A stretch of DNA of 39,093 nt. Origin: Candidatus Methanomethylophilaceae archaeon (lineage in GTDB: Archaea; Thermoplasmatota; Thermoplasmata; Methanomassiliicoccales; Methanomethylophilaceae). Below the pieces are notes generated by a model. The model saw only the letters and a program-made list of their open reading frames with translations, did no database searches and was not told where the DNA came from. Made by a program: the position numbers and the translations under genes. Of the stretch, positions 7,481-15,885 are shown piece after piece (the first letter of the stretch is position 1; every line of letters begins with the position of its first letter). The stretch lies in assembly GCA_944321985.1 (NCBI GenBank), contig CALUNK010000006.1, forward strand, positions 1-39,093, read 5' to 3'.

Positions 7481-8965
7481 ATGCCGACGGGATTCGACAA
7501 CGACATGTACCTCAGGACGCAGTCAGAGCACATCAGGGAGCGCATCGCGAGCTCCGGTGGAAAGCTCTACCTCGAGTTCGGGGGCAAGCTTTTCGACGAC
7601 TACCATGCCTCCAGGGTGCTGCCCGGGTTCATGCCGGACAGCAAGATCCGCATGCTCATGGAGTTCGGCAGCCAGGCCGAGGCCATCGTCGTCATCAACG
7701 CCGAGGACATCGTGAGGAACAAGGTCCGCAAGGACATCGGAGTCGGTTACGACCAGGAGGTCCTCAGGCTGGTGGACTCCTTCCACGACAGGGGCATAGG
7801 GGTCTGCGGTCTCGTCATAACGCAGTACAACGGCCAGTCAGCCGCGGACGCCTTCCAGAAGAAGGCCGAGGCCCTCGGTCTGAAGGTGTACAGGCACTAC
7901 CCCATAGCAGGGTACCCGTCGAACATCCCGCTCATCGTCTCCGACCAGGGCTACGGCAGGAACGAGTTCGTGGAGACCACCAAGCCGCTGGTCGTGGTCA
8001 CCGCCCCCGGGCCGGGCAGCGGGAAGATGGCCGTGTGCCTCTCTCAGCTCTACCACGAGCACAGCCTCGGCAGGAGCGCCGGGTACGCCAAGTTCGAGAC
8101 CTTCCCGATCTGGAACCTGCCGCTCAACCATCCCGTCAACATCGCGTACGAGGCGGCCACCGCGGATCTCAGCGACAGCAACATGATTGACCCGTTCCAC
8201 CTGGACGCCTACGGGAAGACGACAGTCAACTACAACAGGGACATCGAGATCTTCCCGGTGCTGAACGCCATCCTCACGGAGATCTCCGGCAAGTCCCCGT
8301 ATCGCTCGCCCACGGACATGGGCGTGAACATGGCCGGGAACTGCATCGTGGACGACCAGGCAGTCAGGCGCGCCGCCAACAACGAGATCATCAGGCGCTA
8401 CTTCACCGCGCTCAGGGACCGCAGGGAGGGCAGGATCGACGACGACTCCGTGTTCAGGTCCGAGCTGATCCTGAAGAAGGCCGGGCTGTCGATAGAGTAC
8501 CGCAGGACGGTCACAGCCGTGAGGGCGATGATGAGGAGCACGGACAGGCCGGTCGTCGCCGCGGAGCTCGCGGACGGGACCATCGTGATGGGCAAGGCCT
8601 CGCCGCTGCTCACCGCGTCGTCGGCGATGATCCTGAACGCCCTGAAGATCCTCGCGGGCATCGACGACGACGTCCTGCTGATATCGCCGGACGTCATCAG
8701 GTCCATGCAGAGGCTGAAGGTCGACTACCTCGGGAACAGGAACCCCCGCCTGCACATCGACGAGATGCTGGTGGCGCTGTCCATCGCGGCGAACACCGAC
8801 CCCGTGGTCGAGAAGGCGGTCGCCAAGATCCCCGAGCTCAGGGGCTGCGACGTCCACTCTTCCGTGGTCATCTCCAACGTGGACGAGGGGACCTACAAGA
8901 AGCTGGGGATGTACGTTTCCAGCGAGCCGGAGCACCAGACCAAGTGCCTGTTCCATGGTGTGTGA
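7481..8965 (+). CDS. DUF1846 family protein
   Basis: A protein of about 494 residues that matches the DUF1846 family along its length. Recognisable are an N-terminal GFDNDMYLRTQSEHIRERI, an AEAIVVINAEDIVRNK strand, the VVVTAPGPGSGKMAVCLSQL loop that resembles a nucleotide-binding motif, and NYNRDIEIFPVLNAILTEI. The family is common in Firmicutes and other anaerobes. Structures exist, but I know of no established reaction. An in-frame ATG at 7469 would add four residues; I prefer 7481 from promoter spacing and because family proteins begin close to FDN. It is a single-gene unit. Transfer from anaerobic bacteria is possible but not shown by the sequence alone. Confidence 0.85.
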   Translation: MPTGFDNDMYLRTQSEHIRERIASSGGKLYLEFGGKLFDDYHASRVLPGFMPDSKIRMLMEFGSQAEAIVVINAEDIVRNKVRKDIGVGYDQEVLRLVDSFHDRGIGVCGLVITQYNGQSAADAFQKKAEALGLKVYRHYPIAGYPSNIPLIVSDQGYGRNEFVETTKPLVVVTAPGPGSGKMAVCLSQLYHEHSLGRSAGYAKFETFPIWNLPLNHPVNIAYEAATADLSDSNMIDPFHLDAYGKTTVNYNRDIEIFPVLNAILTEISGKSPYRSPTDMGVNMAGNCIVDDQAVRRAANNEIIRRYFTALRDRREGRIDDDSVFRSELILKKAGLSIEYRRTVTAVRAMMRSTDRPVVAAELADGTIVMGKASPLLTASSAMILNALKILAGIDDDVLLISPDVIRSMQRLKVDYLGNRNPRLHIDEMLVALSIAANTDPVVEKAVAKIPELRGCDVHSSVVISNVDEGTYKKLGMYVSSEPEHQTKCLFHGV

Positions 8966-9003
8966 TGTGTTGTATCAGGCGCCATGTGAACTATAATTAA
9001 CGC

Positions 9004-9186
9004 GTGTTGCGATATTTCGTCATATGCGCACTCAAGTTCAAAGCTGTTCTCAGCGGGAGCGATCCTAGGGTCACACGCACTGTTGCCATACCTGGGAGCC
9101 TGATGCTGAAGACCTCGATTCCGAACAGGTCAGTGATTCCTAGACCGGAGCTCGTCTTCGAGGGGGAGACGGTGTCCTTCAGCTGA
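9004..9186 (+). CDS. Possible small gene or N-terminal remnant
   Basis: An open frame of about 60 codons with GTG as its first possible start, following AT-rich DNA (CTATAATTA near 8991). The part ALKFKAVLSGSDPRVTRTVA resembles the first strand of plasmid pRiA4b ORF-3-like domains, but the rest does not continue convincingly. The next frame contains two TAG codons over the same stretch. It may be a broken N-terminal piece of the decaying genes downstream. Confidence is low and no function is assigned. Confidence 0.25.
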   Translation: MLRYFVICALKFKAVLSGSDPRVTRTVAIPGSLMLKTSIPNRSVIPRPELVFEGETVSFS

Positions 9187-9196
9187 GGGGAGGGCT

Positions 9197-10298
9197 GTGG
9201 ATGACGATGTCTATGTGATGTTCGAATGTGTGTGCGGGTTTCTGTCGGACGGTGACATGGTAGCCACCTGCAGGATCTGGACGGATCCGGTCGATTCGAT
9301 TGAGGACGAGGGGGGGGGGGACCTAGAGGAGCTCATCGAGGCGGTCTCAGGTCTGATGGCCGATGCGATGTCTATCTGGATGTATCCGATGACGTTGGAG
9401 TTCAGGAGCTGGGCAGGCTGTCGTTCCATATCTCCTTGCTCATTGGGGAATGGACTCGGTGGCGGAAACCTTGCCGTTGTTCAAGAACTACTCGCCCAGG
9501 TCTTGTTTAAGGCTGGGGACGGGATGTGCCAGGTGTGGGCAGAGAGGTCCGTGGCGGACAGAAGTGAACGGTCGAGGATCATGCTGGCACTGTGCTTCCT
9601 GAAGGACGCCGACGAAGTGGAGGATCCCGAGAACGGCGCCAGGTCCTTCAAGGAAGCTGTTGGGATCATGGAGGATATGAATGATCGAAGGGTCCATCTA
9701 GCACTTGCAGACATCCTCTTCAGCTCGAGGTTCGCCGACATCGACGACAAGGCAGTACTGAACCATCTGAAGATGGCGACAGCGGGCGGCGACTCAAAGG
9801 AGATGTGCGCCGCCATCCTGCTGCATCTAGAGTACTACGTCGTGTCCCTCGAAGGTATGGGCCCCAAGACGAGGTTTTTGTCCAGGTCTGGGGAGGCCTC
9901 GTTCCTGGGAAGGTCGGTGAGGACTGAGTATCCGTCGCTCTCTTGGAGTGCCGTTCCGAAGTGGACGCTGCTGATGAGGGTCATCTGCACGAGGAAGGAC
10001 GGGTTGACAGACTACAGGGAGCTGAGGGACGACAGCTGCGGTTTCGAGAATGACGTCTTCGTGTCGGTCCCGACGGTGTTCAGACGGGGCATGCCCGATG
10101 CCCCGTGCCCTTCCTGTTCAAATTCACGGGTTCGAGATGGAGTTCGGCGATGACTGCAGAGTGGTGATAGCTGTGTACGAGGACCTGGACGAGGAAAAGC
10201 TCAGACGGGTGTTTCAGATCTGCGTGGACAGTGATAGACGTTCCGTCGGGAGGCCGAGAGCGAAATCTTAGAAGGTCAGGGAGTTGGGGCTGGCATGA
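9197..10298 (+). pseudogene. Frameshifted gene, helical (possibly Sel1/TPR-like), ending in an amber codon
   Basis: A GTG start at 9197 follows a good GGGAGG at 9187-9192. One frame is open to 10153, but the best coding sense changes frame several times. MYPMTLE passes to ELGRLSFHISLLIG near 9400, then to MDSVAETLPLFKNYSP near 9450, then back to QVLFKAGDG near 9495. Further shifts at about 10103 and 10130 lead to VPFLFKFTG and then FEMEFGDDCRVVIAVYEDL. Every change is of the same sign and each can be repaired by adding one base to a short G or C run. The middle (about 9530-9830) is helical with repeat-like spacing. The last frame meets TAG at 10269-10271. If that is read, it ends at TGA 10296-10298, which overlaps the next ATG as ATGA. 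A G11 tract lies inside. Confidence 0.5.
9310..9320 (+). repeat. Poly-G tract (G11) inside a reading frame
   Basis: Eleven consecutive G encode part of an acidic/Gly stretch (DEGGGDLEE). The flanking frames agree on both sides, so this copy is currently in frame. Such tracts can change length by slippage or be miscalled. Confidence 0.85.
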
Positions 10299-11019
10299 GC
10301 GGGAACGTCTCTGGATGGGATCCGTGTCCCGAGTTGGTCGGCGATGGGCATGTCCGCAGGCTGCAGATTGGTGACTGGTTCACGTTGGGCCGGTTCTCCG
10401 AAGGGACTGTGCTGTACTATGATGACGGCTTCTCCATAGAAATGGTTATGAATTTTTACGGGCCGTAGGGAACGTTCTCCGGACCCGGGTGCGATATGGT
10501 ATTCGGTACCTTCGGAGGGAGGAGGACGTATATCGAACCAGACTAGGAGGAGTTGGAGAGGTTCATGAGGCCGACGTTCTATCATGAGCCGTCGGTTCTG
10601 GACGGCGGGTTTACGTTCCTGCTGAGCGATGAGCTGGGTCTCCATGTCACCGACGTCATGGAGGGGGCGGTTCCAAGGTTTCGCTGCAATCTTTCGTACA
10701 TGTCCTCGGACGGGAAGGCTTCCTTGGAGGCCGCAGGGGAGACCTTGTACCTGCCCGAGGATCCGGCAGTCGGCGAGGGTTTTAGGTTCCTTATTTCGGT
10801 GGACCTGATGGCGCTGAGGAAGTTCAGGGAGAGGAACCGGTTGATGATTGTCGACACACGGGGATGGCTGTTGGAGAACCCGTTCGTGGGGAGGCCAAAG
10901 AAGGCGTCGGAGATGAGGCGCAAGATTACGTCTGCTCTGACGAGGCTAAGGCTCAGCTCTAGGGGCATGAGGATCTAGAGGTGGTCGACGGCGAGGAGAA
11001 GCCGTGGGATGACCAGTGA
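10295..11019 (+). pseudogene. Gene of unknown function with two in-frame TAG codons and a terminal frameshift
   Basis: The ATG at 10295 overlaps the (amber-extended) end of the preceding gene as ATGA. The frame then runs 226 codons with only two nonsense codons, both TAG, at 10466-10468 and 10544-10546. Coding sense is good on both sides: FSIEMVMNFYGP before the first, and GRRTYIEPD before / EELERFMRP after the second. A third TAG at 10976 ends this frame. Shifting by one base near 10970 gives a more natural end, DLEVVDGEEKPWDDQ then TGA at 11017-11019. The central part resembles a beta-rich domain, and I cannot name it; weak similarity to the C-terminal half of pRiA4b ORF-3-like proteins is a guess. 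It is either an amber-decoded gene with a sequence error, or a pseudogene. Confidence 0.5.
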
Positions 11020-11392
11020 TCGTGCTATTCTGCTCAGACCTACCAGGAATATCGTAATGGCATTTTTCTTCGATTAAGAATTTTTTATTGCATATTCGCA
11101 TCAAATATATACTATAACAAAATGATTTTAGACTGAGTGCTCGATATTGAATCTGACTATGTCAGTTGAACGGCTTCCATTTCTGTATGTTAGTTCGAAT
11201 TCTTACGCATACACACGTCAAGCACGATGTATGGAATGGAAGTTTGTTGATGCAGGTCACGAAGATGGTTGCCGAATATATGCCAACATGTGGACACAAC
11301 TGTCTGTTAATTTCAAATTGGAATTAAGCATCATTCAGTCAAGGTTTTTGCTTCCTGAAATTATTTTTATTCAAATTGATAGTGGCCTTTCG
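11020..11392. other. AT-rich intergenic stretch
   Basis: Base composition drops sharply here. A TATA-like AAATATATAC lies near 11103. An open frame from an ATG at 11159 to 11419 (about 86 codons) exists, but it runs into the 3' end of the minus-strand helicase, has no clear ribosome binding site and no recognisable motifs. I see no firm gene. Confidence 0.4.
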
Positions 11393-13174
11393 TTATACTT
11401 CGAGATACACATTTATTAGGTCCGATATGAAACGGGACGGTTCTTCTTTCACAAGTCCTTTCCATCCTTTACGGTACTTCACGAAAGATAACTTGCAGAC
11501 TCTTCTTGCTCTCGTAATCGAGACGAAAAGATTGTGTCTCTCTTCTGCTAGGTCTGTTTCATTTCTGGAACGGTAATCCGGTAATATTCCTTCATTCACC
11601 GATGCTATGAATACTACATCGAACTCGAGACCTTTAGACATGTGTACGGTGGATAGGATCACTTTCCCGCCACCAGAGGTTCCGGAATTTCTCATAGATG
11701 ATGTGCTAATCATTTCTTCTAAACTCCTGCTGCCAGGGGATGTTGACATGAGATAATCGTTGGTCAGAGAATCCCACATTTCCATATCTTCTCTTATGTC
11801 ACCGAGCTCGTTTCCATCTGACAGTGTTTCGACGTACCTCTCGATTTCCATCTTGGCTTTATCCAGGGTGCCCGTGTCGTCATTGTTAAATCCAGATAGC
11901 GTTTGCACAACATTAGTTACACATCCGTTGAATCTATCTCCATGATTTGAGGACATGATATCATTCAGACGGTTTCTGTGGAAGCTATCTTTCGGATTGG
12001 TTTTGACTTTCAGGGACAGCCATATTGCAGTCATTAGGTCCGAATCGAAGGAGGGTCCGATTCCAGCAGATCTGATGGCGCACTGGATTGACATTTCAGC
12101 GAGACGACTGGCTATGTTCTCCAAAATGGTCCTGCGACGGGAGATCACGGCGATTCCCTTTGGAGATAAAGTACTGATGTCGGGATGACCTTCAGCGAGC
12201 AGTGCACATATGTCTTCTGCGATGGCCTTCGCTTCCAGGTCATCGTTATCGTAGCATGTCACCTTGAATTCCCCCTCAATAGGGACACGTCCCTCAGGTT
12301 TGTACCCGGGTTCAAGAGTTCTGGCGGCCTCCATCACGGCCCTTGACGATCTGTAATTGTCCCTGAGTTCGAACCGTTTCACATCGAAGTCCCGGGGATA
12401 TTCGACACACATGAAATTGGGGGATGCTCCGGCGAAACCGTAAATTGCTTGGTTTGGATCCCCAACCAGGAAGGTATCCATGATGTCAGAAGCCAGTGTC
12501 TTTACAAACGCATACTGAGATGGGTTCAGGTCTTGTGCCTCATCTACACACACGCCGCCGTAATAAACCTGATAGATTTCTGCTACCTTCGGATATTCAC
12601 TGATTATTCTTAATCCATAGATTATTATGTCATCATAGTCCATCGCATCCATGGATCTAAGCATATCATTATACTCTCTGATTACAGGATCATCGTAAAC
12701 GGAGAAGTCCAAAGTTCTTTTTCTAGAACTCATTTCGGAGAACCTTCTCTCAATGTACAATCTGCGTTCACGATCAGACAATCCCAATATCTTAGTCGTT
12801 TCATACGGATTGCCTGCAAGTGCTCTACTGAACAATTCGACTCTATCCTCGAAGGACTCGAACACCATGGAGTCTGGATTCATTCCAATTAAGTGGCCGT
12901 ATCTCCTGAACATGTCGAGACAGAAGCTATGGATGGTACCTACATAGAGCCGGTCGAAGAGGTCCGGGGCAAGCTCATTAATCCTTTCCCTGACATCTCT
13001 GGCAGCTTTGTTGCTGAATGTCAATACCACAGTTTTTGGAGCTTCTGGATCTTTGACCCGTTTCATTATGTAGTGGACGAGTGTCGTTGTCTTTCCACAA
13101 CCAGCACCTGCTACCACTAGAATGTGATGATTGGTTGAATCAACTACTCTCTTCTGCTCCTCTGACAGTTCCAT
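11393..13174 (-). CDS. gajB: GajB-like UvrD/Rep helicase (Gabija defence)
   Basis: A 593-residue superfamily 1A helicase. Motifs in order: VVAGAGCGKTTTLVHYIM (Walker A, about residues 20-37), CVDEAQDLNPSQ (motif II), FLVGDPNQAIYGFAG (III), DNYRSS (IV), VILSTVHMSKGLEFDVVFIA (V) and EERHNLFVSITRAR (VI). It directly follows a gajA-like OLD nuclease gene, which is the Gabija arrangement. In that system GajA and GajB form a complex that cuts phage DNA when nucleotides are depleted. The ATG at 13174 is preceded by GGTGAGG and lies 35 nt inside the end of gajA if the gajA amber codon is read through. It is somewhat longer than the first described GajB. Base composition is AT-richer than the core, suggesting transfer. 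Confidence 0.82.
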   Translation of the reverse strand: MELSEEQKRVVDSTNHHILVVAGAGCGKTTTLVHYIMKRVKDPEAPKTVVLTFSNKAARDVRERINELAPDLFDRLYVGTIHSFCLDMFRRYGHLIGMNPDSMVFESFEDRVELFSRALAGNPYETTKILGLSDRERRLYIERRFSEMSSRKRTLDFSVYDDPVIREYNDMLRSMDAMDYDDIIIYGLRIISEYPKVAEIYQVYYGGVCVDEAQDLNPSQYAFVKTLASDIMDTFLVGDPNQAIYGFAGASPNFMCVEYPRDFDVKRFELRDNYRSSRAVMEAARTLEPGYKPEGRVPIEGEFKVTCYDNDDLEAKAIAEDICALLAEGHPDISTLSPKGIAVISRRRTILENIASRLAEMSIQCAIRSAGIGPSFDSDLMTAIWLSLKVKTNPKDSFHRNRLNDIMSSNHGDRFNGCVTNVVQTLSGFNNDDTGTLDKAKMEIERYVETLSDGNELGDIREDMEMWDSLTNDYLMSTSPGSRSLEEMISTSSMRNSGTSGGGKVILSTVHMSKGLEFDVVFIASVNEGILPDYRSRNETDLAEERHNLFVSITRARRVCKLSFVKYRKGWKGLVKEEPSRFISDLINVYLEV

Positions 13175-14849
13175 GTTGGCCCCTCACCCTCAGTAGTTCC
13201 ATTAACTCTATGATTGCTGGCAACATACTTACATCCGCATTATCGCATATGTAGTTAGCCAAAGGTTCTGGATACTCCACCTTGGATGTCTTCAAAACAC
13301 CTATGTTATTCTAAACTGCATCATTGGTTTTTTGATTATCGAGTTTTTTCAAGTATGTATCCCCATAATATTCCTCGAGGAAACCGGTTACTGTATCATT
13401 CATGTTTGTGCAGATATGACCTTCTATGCTAAGCCCGTTAGGAATAACTACAATCCTCTTAGAATCACCTTGTCTTAGTTTCTCTAATCCACCCAGATCG
13501 GCTACAGCTTTGTCTATTTTATCCAAAGGTGTCTTCTCTCCGTCAGAGAATATAACCCAGTCTATCTCTAGGCTGTTGAACACATCTATGAACTGACGAT
13601 ATTCGGTTCCACCGACACCTAGAACTGTGATTCCTAGGGAATCTGCAGTCTTTCCAAAATAAGAATGGATCAAAGGTGGGAGGAACAGTTCCTCTGTTCT
13701 TCCCTCCACCAGAATTACGACCCTTGCGAAGAGTGCAGCTGGTTTGAACCGGCGTATTCTTTCTTCGACTTTCTTCAGTTTTTCTTTGTTTGTTATTTTG
13801 CTTCTTATGTATTCTGTGCCGTTTGTCTTATGTTTGCAGTTAATCAGATTGATGATTCCGCCTTCTGCTAGAACATATGGGGAATGGGTAGTAACAATGC
13901 TCTGAATATCCATTCCGGAAAGTTCACGACCCATGTCAGATTGGAGTTGGGGATGTAGGTGGGCCTCGGGCTCCTCGACCATGAGAAGCATGTATGCTAA
14001 GCCGTTTCCCAGACTGCGTCTTGAAAGAATTTCTGCAGTGGTTATTGCCGCTATGCTGCGTGTACCAAGGCCGACAGAAGAGATTGGAATCACATTCCCC
14101 CCTTCATCCACCTTTATGTCCAGTCCCCGGTATATGTCGTTCACTTCCGATGGCAAAGGATCCACATACAGATTTCCGCTTTCATTGAGTTTCTTCAGTG
14201 CTTCTGAAATAGAACTAAGAAGTTGGGAACCGTTGACTAAACGTGTGTTTATCGATCTGATAACATCCCGAATCTCTTGACTGATGTCTTCGGGAATATC
14301 GACTTTTGAGACTTCGCGGTTCCAAAGCGATCCTCTGTCATAGACGTCTTCGGAGATGTCTCTATGGGCTTCGATGTAGTAGCATCCGAAAAGTCTCATC
14401 AGATCTTCTGACAACTTGATATTTTTGTTGGCTTTGATCGTTAATCCGTTCCATTCTGTAATACTGTATCTGTTTCTGCGATAGGTTCCATTATCTTCGT
14501 CATAGGTCAACTCCGTTCTGAAACAGAAATGATTGTTCTCAGTCAGCATATTCCCGAGTTTACGCATCCATTGCTTCTTGAGTTCATCATCACCATCTAG
14601 TTCGAACCTCAAATCAACATATACCTCTTTTTCACGGGAATAGGGCTCATGATTGGAACTGTAGACATCACTTGCCATGAATCTCCTACTCCCCAGGGCT
14701 AGTTGGATTGCAAACAAAAGATTGCTCTTTCCTGCATTATTGAGGCCAAATACATAATTCGAATGGCCCAATTGCACAAACGCTTCTCTTACCGATTTGA
14801 TATTGACAACATGAACCTCTGTCAGTTTGATCCCACAACTATTTGTCAT
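13140..14849 (-). CDS. gajA: GajA-like OLD endonuclease with one in-frame TAG (Gabija defence)
   Basis: An ABC-type ATPase fused to a TOPRIM nuclease. Motifs are GLNNAGKS (Walker A, residues 35-42), SVGLGTRS (signature, about 258-265), LLMVEEPEAHLHPQ (Walker B, about 288-301), TTHSPYVL (His switch) and the TOPRIM glutamate in ILVEGRTEE (about 379-387). The start is the ATG at 14849, 26 nt from the TATA box at 14871. Codon 513 is TAG (13311-13313). Beyond it the same frame continues for 56 codons with good coding sense (KVEYPEPLANYICDNADVSM) to TGA at 13140-13142. The full product is about 569 residues, close to known GajA (about 578), and overlaps gajB by 35 nt. Ending at TAG would remove part of the C-terminal nuclease region. 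Readthrough, probably as pyrrolysine, is inferred. Confidence 0.82.
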
Positions 14850-14870
14850 ATCATTCAAAAAATGATTGTA

Positions 14871-14880
14871 CTTTATAAAG
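14871..14880 (-). promoter_or_regulatory. TATA box of the Gabija operon
   Basis: On the minus strand CTTTATAAAG is centred 26 nt before the ATG at 14849, so the transcript should be leaderless. An in-frame TTG at 14858 is therefore unlikely to be the start. Confidence 0.55.
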
Positions 14881-14894
14881 ATAGAAGCGTGAGG

Positions 14895-14996
14895 TCACGC
14901 CGAATCACAGGTCCCATCATCTATCGGCATCGGAGGAATCTGGACGTCCGTGTGGGTCCTTATCAACCCGGTGCCGTCATTGCGAATCTCATTCAT
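14895..14996 (-). CDS. Possible 33-residue ORF downstream of the zinc-ribbon gene
   Basis: ATG at 14996 to TGA at 14895-14897, 18 nt after the stop of the zinc-ribbon gene on the same strand. The peptide contains RTHTDVQIPPMPIDDG. Spacing suggests a shared transcript, but there is no recognisable motif and the ORF is short enough to be chance. Confidence 0.25.
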   Translation of the reverse strand: MNEIRNDGTGLIRTHTDVQIPPMPIDDGTCDSA

Positions 14997-15014
14997 CGGA
15001 ACCGGACGGAACCA

Positions 15015-15176
15015 TCAGTCTATCTCAACGGTCACGGTGAACCTTGTTCCGCATACGCAGCGGTACTGCTCGAACATGCCGATGTCCGTGTCACCGTTGG
15101 ACTTCATGTCGGTGACCGACTGCTCGCATCCGCACACGGGGCAGGCTATGCGCATGAAGGTGTTGTTGAATGTCAT
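15015..15176 (-). CDS. Small zinc-ribbon protein (Ogr/Delta-like)
   Basis: A 53-residue protein starting at ATG 15176 (MTFNNTFMRIACPVCGCE). It has paired CPVCG and YRCVCGTRFTVT motifs separated by about 25 residues. This spacing resembles single zinc-ribbon regulators such as phage Ogr/Delta. Binding of one zinc ion and nucleic-acid contact are inferred from the fold. The longer frame upstream has no homology-like sense. It lies between Gabija and a broken gene, so it may be a leftover phage or plasmid regulator. Confidence 0.5.
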   Translation of the reverse strand: MTFNNTFMRIACPVCGCEQSVTDMKSNGDTDIGMFEQYRCVCGTRFTVTVEID

Positions 15177-15194
15177 GATTTCTGAGATGTACCA

Positions 15195-15885
15195 ATGAGA
15201 CTTAACAGGATCATCAACGTTCTGTGGAGGAGCAACAGGCAGGGGTTCGTGTAGATCTTCGAGCAGAGGTACTAGGGGGACGTGTACCAGAAGGCACATA
15301 ACCAGGCCGAGGAGAAGAGTCAGGCCATCATCGCGGGCCTGGGGGCAAGGTTCGGATCTGTTCAAGCAGGTGGAGTATAGCAGGATGATACCGGTGACCA
15401 GGGCACCTGGAGGAGTGTATTGTTCCAGAGGTCAGAGAAGTCTGTGGAATCTGATGCAGGTTTAGTTCAAGTCATGGCGACGTAAGAGCCAGCAGTCGTC
15501 AAGCACTGAAGGAGGACTTCAACCCCGTCATCGGCAGGAGAACCATGGTCTCTGCCCCGGAAGGCTCGAGATTAAGGTGGCGGACCAATCCCAGTGGAGG
15601 ACCTCCTTACAGAGGTATATGGTCGAGAGTTTGGCGGAAGAGACCATCTACTCCGAGTCGTTCATCGATGGGAAGTACTTCGTCCACATCAATCCCAGCA
15701 AGAGGTTCATCATTGTGAGGAAGCACGACTACGGGTCGGCGATCTGCATCAACAAGAGGATCAGGTTGGACGGACTGGGGACCTACTCGGGGTTCATTGG
15801 GAAGTGCCAGCTGATGGCGGAGTACAGTGCCAGATATGATAAGATGCTGACCTATCTGCGAGGAGGTTACTTTACCTTCAGATAA
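15195..15885 (+). pseudogene. Broken gene with several TAG codons and frameshifts
   Basis: Starting at ATG 15195 the frame gives MRLNRIINVLWRSNRQGFV, then TAG (15252), IFEQRY, TAG (15273), GDVYQKAHNQAEEKSQAIIA. Coding sense later moves between frames: LFKQVEYSRMIPVTRAP near 15358-15410, ALKEDFNPVIGRRTMVSAPE near 15500-15560, and from 15577 an intact 102-codon tail containing YMVESLAEETIYSESFIDGK and FVHINPSKRFIIVRKHDYG, ending at TAA 15883-15885. Read together it looks like one protein of about 230 residues broken by small indels. The tail can also be read as a separate gene with GTG at 15577. I do not recognise the family. It converges with the helicase gene and overlaps it by 19 nt. Confidence 0.45.

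Noticed and set aside
9024-9233. A frame from ATG 9024 with two TAG codons
   Set aside because: Considered as another amber gene, but its residues are not convincing and an overlapping frame has better sense; not enough evidence.
10979-11077. Extension of the 10295 gene past TAG 10976 to TAA 11075
   Set aside because: The added sequence is Arg-rich and unlike a protein end, whereas a one-base shift gives an acidic, natural end at 11019.
14703-15185. A 160-codon plus-strand frame opposite the gajA start
   Set aside because: It covers the gajA promoter and N-terminus and the zinc-ribbon gene on the other strand, and has no motif or promoter.
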